A stretch of 64,000 bases of DNA from contig NZ_VTGX01000002.1 in assembly GCF_009729095.1 (NCBI RefSeq), positions 744,001 to 808,000 of the forward strand. Direction: 5' to 3'. Positions 14,008-30,485 of the stretch are shown in pieces (the stretch's first letter is position 1; each line of letters opens with the position of its first letter). Source of the stretch: Mycolicibacterium sp. CBMA 247 (GTDB lineage Bacteria > Actinomycetota > Actinomycetes > Mycobacteriales > Mycobacteriaceae). Under the pieces are notes generated by a model. The model had not been told where the DNA came from and did no database searches. It saw nothing but the letters and a program-made list of their open reading frames with translations. Both the position numbers and the translations under genes were made by a program.

Positions 14008-14919
14008 ATGAGACGTGCGTTGAGTCTGATGCGGGCGATGCTGCTGGCCCTGTTGGCCCCAGTGCTCGGTACCGCCCTCTGGGCCGTGTCGGCGGCGGCA
14101 GGCGCCCCGGCCCGGGCCGATGGCGTCGAGTACCTGATGGTCCCGTCGGCGGCGATGGGCCGCGACATCCCGGTGGCATTCCAGGGCGGCGGCCCGCACG
14201 CGGTGTTCCTGCTCGACGCGTTCAACGCGGCCCCGGACGTCAGCAACTGGGTCAATGCCGGTCATGCGATGTCGACCCTGGCCGGCCGCGGTATCTCGGT
14301 GGCCGCCCCGGCCGGTGGCGCCTGGAGCCTCTACACCAACTGGGAGCAGGACGGCAGCAAGCAGTGGGAGACCTTCCTGTCCGCCGAGCTGCCGGACTGG
14401 CTGGCCGCCAACAAGGGCCTGGCCCCGAACGGGCACGGTGTCGTCGGCGCCTCGCAGGGCGGTACCGCGGCGCTGACGCTGGCCGCGTTCCACCCCGACC
14501 GGTTCCGGTTCGCCGGGTCGCTGTCGGGTTTCCTGACCCCCTCGGCCACCACCCTCAACGGCGCGATCACCGCTGGACTGGCGCAGTTCGGCGGGGTGGA
14601 CAGCTACGGCATGTGGGGAGCCCCACAGCTGGGCCGCTGGAAGTGGCATGACCCTGACGTGCACGTGCAGTTGCTGGCCGAAGCCAACACCCGGCTGTGG
14701 GTGTACAGCCCGGGCACCCTGACGTGCAGCGATCCGGCCGCGATGATCGGTGTCTGCGATCAGGCGCAGGGCAGCAACAGGTCCTTCTACCAGCACTACC
14801 GCTCGGTCGGTGGCAGCAACGGGCACTTCGACATGCCGACCTCGGGTCAGCACGACTGGGGTAGCTGGGCCCCGCAGCTGGCCCAGATGTCGGGCGAGTT
14901 GGTCGCCACCATCAAGTAG
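14008..14919 (+). CDS. fbpD: MPT51/FbpD antigen-85-fold protein
   Basis: 303 residues from ATG 14008, with AGGAGAGG upstream; signal peptide to about residue 33. Antigen-85 alpha/beta-hydrolase fold, shorter than FbpA and without the Cys pair of FbpA. M. tuberculosis MPT51 is described as lacking the catalytic triad and acting as an adhesin-like protein. Here the nucleophile position reads GASQGG, keeping Ser, and the C-terminal histidine is present in SGQHDW. The Glu position aligns with Cys (VCDQAQ). Whether it is active is open. Confidence 0.88.
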   Translation: MRRALSLMRAMLLALLAPVLGTALWAVSAAAGAPARADGVEYLMVPSAAMGRDIPVAFQGGGPHAVFLLDAFNAAPDVSNWVNAGHAMSTLAGRGISVAAPAGGAWSLYTNWEQDGSKQWETFLSAELPDWLAANKGLAPNGHGVVGASQGGTAALTLAAFHPDRFRFAGSLSGFLTPSATTLNGAITAGLAQFGGVDSYGMWGAPQLGRWKWHDPDVHVQLLAEANTRLWVYSPGTLTCSDPAAMIGVCDQAQGSNRSFYQHYRSVGGSNGHFDMPTSGQHDWGSWAPQLAQMSGELVATIK

Positions 14920-14983
14920 AGGCCGGGCGGAACTGCTGATCAGCTGCGCCGGAGCAGCTTTCACCAGCCGGTACGGTGGAAGC

Positions 14984-15433
14984 GTGCAGCACACGGTTCG
15001 GTCGGTCACCCTCGTGGTAGCGGTGTCCGCTGCGTCGTTGCTCACCGGGTGCGATGCGGGCGAGGACATCATGGCCCCCTTGGCGCTGCCCACGTCGCAG
15101 ATCAACGGTGCGCAGCCACAGGCGGTATCCGCGCAGCCTGAGCAGGACCACAACGGCGAGCTGGCCATCACCTCGCAGCAGCACACGTACCTCGATGAGC
15201 TCAAGGTCGCGGGCATCACGCCGTCCAGTGAGCTGCTGGGGCTGTCGATCGGGTCCTATGTGTGCCAGGCCCGCGCTGCCAAACAGGATGACCAGGCCGT
15301 GCGGGATTTCGTCCTGCCGCTGGTACGCAGCGATGTCCGGGCCGCCCATTCCGGTCAGGGCAGCCCGACACCCGGCGATATCGACGCCGCCGCCACCGAC
15401 TACATCCGCATCGCCACCGAACATCTCTGCTAG
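14984..15433 (+). CDS. Small DUF732-like lipoprotein
   Basis: 149 residues from GTG 14984. The signal ends in a lipobox, LLTGC, with Cys23 as the lipid site. The remainder is a helical domain with two Cys (in SYVCQA and at the C-terminus, EHLC) that could pair, resembling small secreted mycobacterial DUF732 proteins. It lies between mpt51 and culp6 in the same direction with short gaps, so it may be co-transcribed with Culp6. Function unknown. Confidence 0.75.
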   Translation: MQHTVRSVTLVVAVSAASLLTGCDAGEDIMAPLALPTSQINGAQPQAVSAQPEQDHNGELAITSQQHTYLDELKVAGITPSSELLGLSIGSYVCQARAAKQDDQAVRDFVLPLVRSDVRAAHSGQGSPTPGDIDAAATDYIRIATEHLC

Positions 15434-15473
15434 CCGCAGACGCCCAGCCGCACCCGAGGAGCCCGAGTAACCC

Positions 15474-16487
15474 ATGGCAAAGAATGCCGGCCGCAGGAAG
15501 CGTCACCGCATCCTGGCCCTGATAGCCGCCGCGGCGATGGCACTCGTGGTGGTGCTGGTGGTGGCGATCGTGGTGATCGTGATGCGTCGTCCCGAAACCC
15601 CGTCGGGACCGCCGTCGGCCGAGCCTGGCGCAGCTGTGCCGGGCCCGTCGTCGACACGTAAGCCGCGCCCGGACTTCCAGTCCGCGGACTGCGCCGACGT
15701 GATGCTGGTCTCGATCCCCGGAACCTGGGAGTCCTCGCCGAAGGACGACCCGTTCAACCCGACCCAGTTCCCGCTCTCGCTGATGACCAACGTCAGCCGG
15801 CCGATGGCCGAACAGTTCGGGTCGGATCGTCTCGAGGTCTACACGGTGCCCTACACCGCGCAGTTCCATAACCCGTTCTCGGCCGACAACCAGATGTCCT
15901 ACAACGACAGCCGCGCCGAGGGTAAGCGCGCCGCGGTCAAGGCGATGACCGACATGAACGACCGGTGCCCGCTGACCAGCTATGTGATCGCCGGGTTCTC
16001 CCAGGGCGCGGTGATCGGCGGCGATCTGGCCAGCGATATCGGCAACGGTCGCGGCCCGGTGGACGAGGACCTGGTGCTGGGCGTGACGTTGATCGCCGAC
16101 GGACGACGCCAGCTCGGCGTCGGGCAGGACGTCGGCCCCAACCCGCCCGGGCAGGGTGCCGAGATCACGCTGCATGAGCTTCCGGTGCTGTCGGAGATGG
16201 GTCTGACCATGACAGGGCCGCGGCAAGGCGGCTTCGGGGCGCTCAACGACCGCACCAATCAGATCTGCGGCAAGGGCGACCTGATCTGCTCGGCGCCCGA
16301 GGAGGCGTTCTCGATCTTCAATCTGCCCAAGACGTTGGAGACGCTGACTGGCAGCGCCGCCGGGCCGGTGCACGCGCTGTACAACACCCCGCAGTTCTGG
16401 GTGGAGAACGGACAAACCGCCACACAGTGGACGCTGGCCTGGACCAAGGACCTGGTCGACAATGCACCTCATCCGAAACACGGATGA
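15474..16487 (+). CDS. culp6: Cutinase-like essential lipase/thioesterase Culp6 (Rv3802c)
   Basis: 337 residues. A basic N-terminus and one transmembrane helix (about 14-36) anchor a periplasmic cutinase-fold domain; a Pro-rich linker covers 40-65. The nucleophile lies in GFSQGA near residue 184, and the Cys near 73 (ADCADV) and later Cys residues ([10 protein letters not shown]) match the cutinase disulfides. The M. tuberculosis protein has phospholipase A and thioesterase activity and is essential, with an unresolved link to mycolate metabolism that fits its place upstream of fadD32. Confidence 0.92.
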   Translation: MAKNAGRRKRHRILALIAAAAMALVVVLVVAIVVIVMRRPETPSGPPSAEPGAAVPGPSSTRKPRPDFQSADCADVMLVSIPGTWESSPKDDPFNPTQFPLSLMTNVSRPMAEQFGSDRLEVYTVPYTAQFHNPFSADNQMSYNDSRAEGKRAAVKAMTDMNDRCPLTSYVIAGFSQGAVIGGDLASDIGNGRGPVDEDLVLGVTLIADGRRQLGVGQDVGPNPPGQGAEITLHELPVLSEMGLTMTGPRQGGFGALNDRTNQICGKGDLICSAPEEAFSIFNLPKTLETLTGSAAGPVHALYNTPQFWVENGQTATQWTLAWTKDLVDNAPHPKHG

Positions 16488-16517
16488 CCGACGCGCCTTC
16501 GTGCGCGGCGGATTTGG

Positions 16518-16532
16518 CCGTGACCGTCACGG
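16518..16532. promoter_or_regulatory. 15-bp palindrome between culp6 and fadD32
   Basis: CCGTGACCGTCACGG is a perfect inverted repeat around a central C, 30 bases after culp6 and about 200 before fadD32. An AT-rich stretch (16533-16560) follows. It may be a culp6 terminator (six-base stem, three-base loop, no T run) or an operator for the fadD32 operon. The whole gap (16488-16730, 243 bases) holds no gene. Confidence 0.45.
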
Positions 16533-16730
16533 TCCCTTAACATTAAGAGAAAAATAAGAGCTACGCGCTTGAGTAGTGGGTTGGATAGAGCCGTCAGCTG
16601 ATCCATGGGTATGGATCGGTACGCCCGGTACGATCGTCCGGGTTTGGGTAGGTACGGCCGCCGAGTGGCTGCGACGCACCGCCAGTGACGTGCGACAACG
16701 CGACGAGTACGGCTCTGACAGGAGATTTAT

Positions 16731-18620
16731 ATGCCGTTCATCAATCCGTTCATCAAGGACGGTCAGATCAAGTTCCCTGACGGCGCCAGCATCGTCGAAC
16801 ACGTCGAGCGTTGGGCCAGGGTTCGTAGCGACAAGCTGGCATACCGCTTCCTGGATTTCTCGACCGAACGCGACGGTGTCGCCCGCGACCTGACCTGGTC
16901 CCAGTTCAGCGCGCGCAACAAGGCGGTGGCCGCCCGGCTTCAGCAGGTCACCCAGCCCGGTGACCGCGTCGCCATCCTGTGCCCGCAGAACCTCGATTAC
17001 CTCGTCGCCTTCTTCGGCGCGCTCTACGCCGGCCGCGTCGCGGTGCCGCTGTTCGATCCGTCCGAGCCCGGACACGTCGGCCGCCTGCACGCGGTGTTGG
17101 ACGACTGCCACCCGTCGGCGGTCCTGACCACCACCGAGGCCGCCGAGGGCGTCCGCAAGTTCTTCCGCGGCCGGCCGGCCAACCAGCGTCCCCGTGTGAT
17201 CGCCGTGGACGCGGTGCCCGACGACGTCGCCGCCACCTGGGTCCACTTCGAGGACGTCGACGAGAGCACCATCGCCTACCTGCAGTACACCTCCGGTTCG
17301 ACCCGGATTCCGACCGGTGTGCAGATCACCCACCTGAATATGGCCACCAACGTGGTGCAGATCGTCGAGGCGCTCGAAGGTGAGGAGGGCGACCGCGGCC
17401 TGTCCTGGCTGCCGTTCTTCCACGACATGGGTCTGGTCACCGGGTTGATCGCCCCGATGATCGGTCACTACTTCACCTTCATGACCCCGGCCGCCTTCGT
17501 GCGCCGGCCGGAGCGCTGGATCCGCGAGATGGCCCGCAAGGAAGGCGACACCGGCGGTGTCATCTCGGTGGCGCCGAACTTCGCGTTCGACCACGCGGCA
17601 GCCCGCGGTGTGCCCAAGGATGGCGCGCCGCTCGATCTCTCCAACGTCAAGGCCGTGCTCAACGGCAGCGAGCCGATCTCGGCTGCCACCGTGCGCCGGT
17701 TCAACGAGGCCTTCAGCCCGTTCGGCTTCCCGGCCAAGGCCATCAAACCGTCCTACGGTCTGGCCGAGGCAACGTTGATGGTGTCGACCACTCCGGCCGC
17801 CGAAGAACCGAAGATCATCTACGTCGACCGCGGCGAGCTCAACAGCGGGCGCATCGTGGAGGTGGACGGCGATTCGATCAAGGCGGTCGCCCAGGCCTCG
17901 GCCGGCAGGGTCGGCGTCTCGGAGTGGGCCGTCATCGTGGACGCCGAGAGCGCGACCGAACTGGCCGACGGACAGATCGGCGAGATCTGGATGAGCGGCC
18001 AGAACATGGGCACTGGGTACTGGGGTAAGCCCGAAGAGTCTGTTGAGGTTTTCCAGAACACCCTCAAGTCGCGCACCAGCCCGTCACACGCCGAGGGCGC
18101 CGAAGACGACGCCACCTGGGTCCGCACCGGCGATTTCGGCGCCTTCTACGACGGTGATCTCTATATCACCGGCCGCGTCAAGGACCTGGTGATCATCGAC
18201 GGCCGCAACCACTACCCGCAGGATCTGGAGTACTCGGCGCAGGAAGCCAGCAAGGCGCTGCGCACCGGCTACGTGGCGGCCTTCTCGGTGCCGGCCAACC
18301 AGCTGCCCGACGAGGTGTTCGAGAACGCGCACGCGGGCCTGCACCGCGATGAGGACGACAGCTCCGAGCAGTTGGTGATCGTCGCCGAACGCGCACCGGG
18401 CAGCCATAAGCTCGAAGTCGGCCCGATCACCGATGACATCCGCGCGGCGATCGCCGTGCGGCACGGTGTCACCGTGCGCGATGTGCTGCTGACCGCGGCA
18501 GGCGCCGTCCCGCGTACCTCCAGCGGCAAGATCGGCCGGCGGGCCTGCCGCTCGGCCTACCTGGACGGCACGCTGCGCAGCGGCAAGATCGCCAACGACT
18601 TCCCCGACGAGACGGACTGA
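16731..18620 (+). CDS. fadD32: Long-chain fatty-acyl-AMP ligase FadD32
   Basis: 629 residues from ATG 16731, preceded by AGGAG. It activates the meromycolic acid as acyl-AMP and loads it onto the N-terminal ACP of Pks13. ANL fold: P-loop [11 protein letters not shown] near residue 187, [10 protein letters not shown] near 345, the [10 protein letters not shown] hinge region near 465, and the C-terminal domain with the usual Lys in SSGKIGRR near 605. The FAAL-specific insertion falls about residues 350-380. It begins the fadD32-pks13-accD4 operon. Confidence 0.95.
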   Translation: MPFINPFIKDGQIKFPDGASIVEHVERWARVRSDKLAYRFLDFSTERDGVARDLTWSQFSARNKAVAARLQQVTQPGDRVAILCPQNLDYLVAFFGALYAGRVAVPLFDPSEPGHVGRLHAVLDDCHPSAVLTTTEAAEGVRKFFRGRPANQRPRVIAVDAVPDDVAATWVHFEDVDESTIAYLQYTSGSTRIPTGVQITHLNMATNVVQIVEALEGEEGDRGLSWLPFFHDMGLVTGLIAPMIGHYFTFMTPAAFVRRPERWIREMARKEGDTGGVISVAPNFAFDHAAARGVPKDGAPLDLSNVKAVLNGSEPISAATVRRFNEAFSPFGFPAKAIKPSYGLAEATLMVSTTPAAEEPKIIYVDRGELNSGRIVEVDGDSIKAVAQASAGRVGVSEWAVIVDAESATELADGQIGEIWMSGQNMGTGYWGKPEESVEVFQNTLKSRTSPSHAEGAEDDATWVRTGDFGAFYDGDLYITGRVKDLVIIDGRNHYPQDLEYSAQEASKALRTGYVAAFSVPANQLPDEVFENAHAGLHRDEDDSSEQLVIVAERAPGSHKLEVGPITDDIRAAIAVRHGVTVRDVLLTAAGAVPRTSSGKIGRRACRSAYLDGTLRSGKIANDFPDETD

Positions 18621-18681
18621 TCGCACTTCACGCCAACGACACGCGGCCGACCAGCCCGTTCTGATGCAAGGTGACCTGAAT

Positions 18682-25664
<6,983 letters not shown>

Positions 25665-25669
25665 CCGCA

Positions 25670-25683
25670 CGGCGGCTCCGCCG
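25670..25683 (+). terminator. Possible accD4 terminator
   Basis: CGGCGGCTCCGCCG forms a short inverted repeat (GC-rich six-base arms with a CT centre) 6 bases after the accD4 stop. It is short and lacks a T tract, so it may not act alone. Confidence 0.4.
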
Positions 25684-25784
25684 GCATTGGGTTTGCGGAG
25701 AGTCGAAGATCCGCAGCCTTACTCACAAGCGTGTAATTTCAAATGGTGCGCTGTGAAAAGCGGTGATGTAGGTGACGTGGAAAT

Positions 25785-25804
25785 TCATCCACAAGTTATC
25801 CACA
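25785..25804 (+). promoter_or_regulatory. Two adjacent DnaA boxes
   Basis: TTATCCACA at 25796-25804 is a perfect consensus DnaA box. TCATCCACA at 25785-25793 differs at one base. They are in the same orientation with an 11-base spacing (one helical turn), in the 151-base gap between accD4 and the convergent pucR-type gene. The locus is not the replication origin (no dnaA/dnaN nearby). Confidence 0.6.
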
Positions 25805-25815
25805 GGCGACTCAAT

Positions 25816-27126
25816 TTAGCTGGGTTGTTGAGCGGTGAGCACCGCTGTGCCATACCAATGGCACAGCAGCAGAGCGAGTTCCACGTCGAGCCGGTCCTCG
25901 CTGATCGGGCGGCCGCGCCGGTCCTGCGCACGCAGCACCCGGTACTTGACCGAGTTGAAATGCAGGTTGAGCTCCTCGGCCGCGGACTTGTAGCTGTTGG
26001 CGTGCCCGAGGAACACCCGCAGCGTTTCGCGCAGTCGGGCATCGTTGGCGGTGTCGGACGCCAGCGGCCCAAGTACGTCGGTTACCCATTGCCGCGCGTC
26101 GTCGAGGTTACTGCCGAGCAGGGCCGCGGCCGCGAGGCCGGGGTCGCCGGCCGCGGTGACGGACCTGGAGCCCGCCGCTGTGCCCCTGGCGGCTCCCGCC
26201 GCTGTGCCCCTGGCGGCTCCTGCCGCGATGGCCACTTCCTGCGCCCGACGAGCCTGGCGGTGCGAGCGGCGGAAGCCGTCGACACCGGGCACCGGGGTAC
26301 CCAGCGCGACGCGGGGAGCGTCCGGGTGGTCGGTGACGAACTGCTTGACCTTGTCCACCGAGGCGGGTGCGGTCGTCGGGGACAACGGGATCCAGCCCCA
26401 GCCGGTGCCGCGGTCGGCCGCGACGAAGAGCGGACTATCTTGAGCCGCAACGGATTCAGCGACCTCGCGGAGAAACTGCTCCAGTCGGGCCAGGCCGTCC
26501 TCGTGTCCGGAATCCGCCGGGCACCACAGCACCGCCGCCAGATGTGTCCGCCGCATCGGGTAGCCGATCGCCGCGGTCAGTGCATCCGGATCCGCCGTCG
26601 CCGTGGACAGTACCTCCCGCACCCGTAGCGCCCTGGTGCTGTTGCGGTTGGTCAGCCACCGGTCGCGTTCGTCCTCGTAGACGACCTCCACCTGCTGGGT
26701 GATCCAGTCGATGTAGCGGAACGTCACCGCGGTCATCCGTTCGAACACCGCGAGACTGGTCGCCGGATCCAGCCCGGCCTGGTTGATCTCCTCGGCGGCG
26801 ACGTCGAGGACCATGCCGTGGCCCAAGCGGTAGGCCCGCACCAGGGCGTTCATCGGTACCCCGCGCTGGGCGATGCGGCGCGCGTACTCCAGTGCCGCGG
26901 TCGGTGCCTCGATGTTGTCCAGTGCTATGCCGTGGCGCAGAGCGTGAAAGATGGTGTCGATGTTGCCCTCGACGCTGGACGCCATCAGTTCGAGGATCTC
27001 CGGGTCGCCGCGGAGATCGGCGATATCGCTGGCCAGGTGGCGTTGGACGGCGCGGGCGACTTCGGCCTGGCGGTTGATCAGCCGGGTCGTCACCACCGCA
27101 ATGGCCTCGTTGACTGTCGGATCCAT
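25816..27126 (-). CDS. PucR/CdaR-type transcriptional regulator
   Basis: 436 residues from ATG 27126, in frame after a weaker upstream extension. The N-terminal part is a helical RsbRD/PucR-like sensory region. The C-terminus (about 365-430) carries the PucR helix-turn-helix: LRVFLGHANSYKSAAEELN followed by HFNSVKYRVLRAQ. The family senses purines, acyl derivatives or other metabolites. It is divergent from the fadD-DUF3556-oxidoreductase operon with a 106-base gap, so that operon is its likely target. A 24-base duplication near residue 310 adds GAARGTAA repeats. Confidence 0.85.
   Translation of the reverse strand: MDPTVNEAIAVVTTRLINRQAEVARAVQRHLASDIADLRGDPEILELMASSVEGNIDTIFHALRHGIALDNIEAPTAALEYARRIAQRGVPMNALVRAYRLGHGMVLDVAAEEINQAGLDPATSLAVFERMTAVTFRYIDWITQQVEVVYEDERDRWLTNRNSTRALRVREVLSTATADPDALTAAIGYPMRRTHLAAVLWCPADSGHEDGLARLEQFLREVAESVAAQDSPLFVAADRGTGWGWIPLSPTTAPASVDKVKQFVTDHPDAPRVALGTPVPGVDGFRRSHRQARRAQEVAIAAGAARGTAAGAARGTAAGSRSVTAAGDPGLAAAALLGSNLDDARQWVTDVLGPLASDTANDARLRETLRVFLGHANSYKSAAEELNLHFNSVKYRVLRAQDRRGRPISEDRLDVELALLLCHWYGTAVLTAQQPS
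26171..26218. repeat. Exact 24-bp tandem duplication inside the PucR gene
   Basis: Two identical 24-base units (26171-26194 and 26195-26218), followed by a partial degenerate third, encode an Ala/Gly/Arg/Thr repeat between the sensory and helix-turn-helix domains. This reads as a recent in-frame slippage. Confidence 0.8.
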
Positions 27127-27232
27127 GGCTAGACCGTAGAACTCGGATTTGTTTCCGGACAACAAACCTGCGGTTCAAGTTCATCGGCGCACGACGGTGT
27201 GGGGCACGCCACATATTTGTACCGTCGTGATC

Positions 27233-28693
27233 ATGTTCCTCGCCGCCCTGCCCGATCGCCGCGCCGCCGCGGCACCGCACCTCCCCGCCGTCGCCGACGA
27301 CCAGCTCAACCTGGACAACTCCGCATTCCTCGAAGCGGTCCGCCGGGCCGCCACCACCCTTCGGGACCACGGTGTCGGTCCCGGCACCGTGGTCGCCGTC
27401 ATGCTGCCCAACCGCGCCGAGTTCGTGGTCGTGCTGTTCGCCGCGTGGCGCCTCGGCGCGGCCGTGACCCCGATCAGCCCGACACTGGTGCCCGTCGAGG
27501 TGGCCTATCAGGTCGCCGATGCCGGGGCGACGGTGCTGATCGCTGACCGCGACGCCGAAGTTGAGGCGCAGATTCTGCACGTCGACGACCTCAACGGGGA
27601 GCCGGATCCGGCCGCTCCGATCGAGAACCCCGACGACGCGCTCGCCCTGCTGATCTACACCAGCGGAACCACCGGCCGGCCCAAGGGCGTGATGCTCGAC
27701 CACGGCAACGTCAATGCCATGTGCGCCATGGTGATTGAGGGCTTCGAGCTCACCGCCGACGACCACAGTCTGCTGATCCTGCCGCTGTTCCACGCCAACG
27801 GCATCGTGGTGAGCACCCTGTCCCCGCTCATCGCGGGTGGGCGGACCACCATCGCCGGGCGGTTCAAGCCCGCCACCTTCTTCGACCGTATCGAGGCCAG
27901 CCGGGCCACCTATTTCTCGGCGGTGCCCACCATCTACACCATGCTCGCCGCGCTGCCTGCCGAAGTGAAACCCGACACCAGCTCGGTGCGGTTCGCCGTG
28001 TGCGGGGCCGCTCCGGCCAGCGTCGAGCTGCTGGAGAAATTCGAGAACCGCTACGGCATCGGTCTCATCGAGGGCTACGGGCTGTCCGAAGGCTCGTGCG
28101 CCAGCACCGGCAACCCGCTGCACGGCAAGCGCAAGCCGGGAACCGTCGGAACTCCGTTGCCCGGTCAGGAGGTTCGCATCTTCGACGGTACCGGCGCCGA
28201 GGTGCCCCAGGGGCAGGTAGGCGAAGTTGTCATCAAGGGGCCCAACGTGATGCGGGGCTATCTGAACCGCCCTGAGGAGACCGCCAAGACCCTGGTCGAC
28301 GGCTGGCTGCACACCGGTGACGTCGGCCGGTTCGACGAGGACGGCTACCTCGTGCTGGTCGACCGGGCCAAGGACATGATCATCCGCGGCGGGGAGAACA
28401 TCTACCCCAAGGAAATCGAGACCGTCGCCTACCAGCTCCCGCAGATCGCCGAAGCCGCCGTGGTCGGGCGGGCCAGCGCCCTCTACGGCGAGGAGCCGGT
28501 GCTGTTCGCCTCGCTGCACGCCGGGGCCGATCTCAGCGCCGATGCGATTGCCGAGTATCTCTGCGGGTCACTCTCGAAATACAAACTGCCCGTGGAGATC
28601 ACCCTGCTCGACGAGCTGCCGAAGAACCCCGTCGGCAAGATCGACAAGCCGGCGCTGCGCAAAACCCTCACCGCTACCGCTCCGCGAGCCTGA
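27233..28693 (+). CDS. Fatty acyl-CoA synthetase (FadD family)
   Basis: 486 residues from ATG 27233. ANL superfamily CoA ligase: P-loop YTSGTTGRPKG near residue 142, GYGLSEGS near 285, DGWLHTGDVG near 358, RAKDMIIRGGENIYPKEIE near 380 and catalytic Lys in NPVGKIDK near 472. The N-terminus is shorter than in many FadD proteins, which suggests a medium-size acid. It is the first gene of an apparent three-gene operon (gaps of 25 bases, then an overlap of 4) controlled from the divergent PucR region. The acid substrate is unknown. Confidence 0.88.
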   Translation: MFLAALPDRRAAAAPHLPAVADDQLNLDNSAFLEAVRRAATTLRDHGVGPGTVVAVMLPNRAEFVVVLFAAWRLGAAVTPISPTLVPVEVAYQVADAGATVLIADRDAEVEAQILHVDDLNGEPDPAAPIENPDDALALLIYTSGTTGRPKGVMLDHGNVNAMCAMVIEGFELTADDHSLLILPLFHANGIVVSTLSPLIAGGRTTIAGRFKPATFFDRIEASRATYFSAVPTIYTMLAALPAEVKPDTSSVRFAVCGAAPASVELLEKFENRYGIGLIEGYGLSEGSCASTGNPLHGKRKPGTVGTPLPGQEVRIFDGTGAEVPQGQVGEVVIKGPNVMRGYLNRPEETAKTLVDGWLHTGDVGRFDEDGYLVLVDRAKDMIIRGGENIYPKEIETVAYQLPQIAEAAVVGRASALYGEEPVLFASLHAGADLSADAIAEYLCGSLSKYKLPVEITLLDELPKNPVGKIDKPALRKTLTATAPRA

Positions 28694-28718
28694 CCTGATC
28701 CCACCGAAGGAGCTGATC

Positions 28719-30485
28719 ATGGGATTCGTCAAACCCACCCTGCCCGACGTTGATCTCGAAGAGTTGCTGCGCCAGCCGCTGATGGAGCGGATCCGGATCA
28801 TGAGCACCCAGTGGGCGGATCACGGTCTAGGCGTGCCCCGCATGATCCACGTCCTCTATATCGTCAAACTGGTCGTCTTCTATGCGCTCGGCGGTGTCGT
28901 GATCGCCACCGCCACCTCGCACCTGCCGGCGTTCTGGCATTTCTCGGCCTGGTGGAACCAGCCGATCGTGTACCAGAAGCTGATCCTGTGGACCGTCCTG
29001 CTCGAGCTCCTCGGGCTGGCCGGATCGTGGGGACCACTGGCAGGCAAAACCAAACCGATGACCGGCGGCTACCGATTCTGGGCCAAGCTCAACACGATTC
29101 GGCTGCGTCCCTGGAAGGCGGTGCCGTTCACCAACGGGGACCGGCGGACCTGGTTCGACGTCACCGTCTACCTGGCGCTGATCGCCGGCGTGATCGTGGC
29201 GCTGGTCGCTCCCGGTGTGCACAGTGATTCGCTGAGCGCCGTGCTGCCGCACAACACCTCCGGACTGGTGAACCCGGCCCTGCTGATCGTGCCGATGGTG
29301 CTGTTGGTGGTCATCGGTCTTCGGGACAAGACGATCTTCCTGGCCGCCCGCGGGGAGCAGTACCTGCCCGCACTGCTGTTCTTCGCGGCGCTGCCGTTCG
29401 TCGACATGATCATCGCCGGCAAGCTCTTGATCGGCACGGTGTGGATCTGGGCCGGAATCTCCAAGTTCGGCGCGCATTTCACCAGCGTCATCCCGCCGAT
29501 GATGAGCAACAGCCCGACGCTTCCGTTCAAGTGGCTCAAGCGTGCGCACTACCGAAACTTCCCGCATGATCTGCGGCCGTCGCACCTGGCCACCTTCATG
29601 GCGCACGGCCCCGGCAGCTTCGTGGAAATCGTTGCGCCGCTGGCCCTGCTGCTGTCACCGTGGCCGTGGCTGACCTTCGGTGCGGTCGCCGTCATGGTGT
29701 GCTTCCACCTGTTCATCATCTCGACCTTCCCGCTGGCGGTGCCGGTGGAGTGGAACGTGCTGTTCGCCTACATCACGGTCTTCCTGTTCATCGGCTTCCC
29801 GAACTGGGATGGCTACGCCATCGGGGACATGTCCTCACCGTGGCTCACCGTCGCACTGCTGATCGGGCTGTGCTTCTTCCCGGTGCTGGGCAACCTGCGT
29901 CCCGACCTGGTGTCCTTTCTGCCGGCCATGCGCCAGTACGCCGGCAACTGGGCTTCGGCGGTGTGGACGTTCACCCCGGGTGCCGAGCAGAAGCTGAACC
30001 GGGTAACCCGATCGGCGCCCAACACGGTCGACCAGTACATCAACTTCGGCTGGGATCCGGTGGACTCCGAGGTCTTCACCCAGCAGGTGACGGCGTGGCG
30101 GGCGCTGCACAGCCAGGGCCGCGGACTGTACTCGGTGCTACTGAAGAACCTGCCCGACATCGACAGCCGCACCGTGCGCGAAGCGGAAATGTCCTGCAAC
30201 ACCATCATCGGGTTCAACTTCGGTGAGGGGCACCTGCACAATGAGGATCTGATCCGCGCGATTCAGGCCGAAGCCCAGTTCGAGCCCGGTGAGTTCGTGA
30301 TCGCGTGGGTGGAATCGCAGCCGATCCACAAGAAGACTCAGGAGTACAAGGTGATTGACGCAGCCATCGGGGTCATCGAGCGTGGCACCTGGAACGTCGC
30401 GGACCTGGTCGAGGAGCAGCCGTGGCTGCCCAACGGGCCGATCCCGCTGAACGTCACCTGGCGGCGGGCCGCGGTCCAGGCATGA
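28719..30485 (+). CDS. DUF3556 polytopic membrane protein (HTTM-like)
   Basis: 588 residues from ATG 28719 (GAAGGAG upstream). About seven or eight hydrophobic segments span residues 45-430. WIWAGISKFGAHF (about 247) and the conserved FHLFIISTFPLAVPVEWN block (about 330) resemble HTTM/vitamin-K-carboxylase-like membrane proteins. The last 140 residues are soluble. I know the family only as an uncharacterised actinobacterial protein (DUF3556). Its place between an acyl-CoA ligase and a phytoene-desaturase-like flavoprotein suggests work on a lipid or polyene, but this is inference. The stop overlaps the next start (ATGA). Confidence 0.75.
   Translation: MGFVKPTLPDVDLEELLRQPLMERIRIMSTQWADHGLGVPRMIHVLYIVKLVVFYALGGVVIATATSHLPAFWHFSAWWNQPIVYQKLILWTVLLELLGLAGSWGPLAGKTKPMTGGYRFWAKLNTIRLRPWKAVPFTNGDRRTWFDVTVYLALIAGVIVALVAPGVHSDSLSAVLPHNTSGLVNPALLIVPMVLLVVIGLRDKTIFLAARGEQYLPALLFFAALPFVDMIIAGKLLIGTVWIWAGISKFGAHFTSVIPPMMSNSPTLPFKWLKRAHYRNFPHDLRPSHLATFMAHGPGSFVEIVAPLALLLSPWPWLTFGAVAVMVCFHLFIISTFPLAVPVEWNVLFAYITVFLFIGFPNWDGYAIGDMSSPWLTVALLIGLCFFPVLGNLRPDLVSFLPAMRQYAGNWASAVWTFTPGAEQKLNRVTRSAPNTVDQYINFGWDPVDSEVFTQQVTAWRALHSQGRGLYSVLLKNLPDIDSRTVREAEMSCNTIIGFNFGEGHLHNEDLIRAIQAEAQFEPGEFVIAWVESQPIHKKTQEYKVIDAAIGVIERGTWNVADLVEEQPWLPNGPIPLNVTWRRAAVQA

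Noticed and set aside
25785..25804. Replication origin
   Set aside because: Only two DnaA boxes, no AT-rich unwinding region and no dnaA, dnaN or rpmH nearby.
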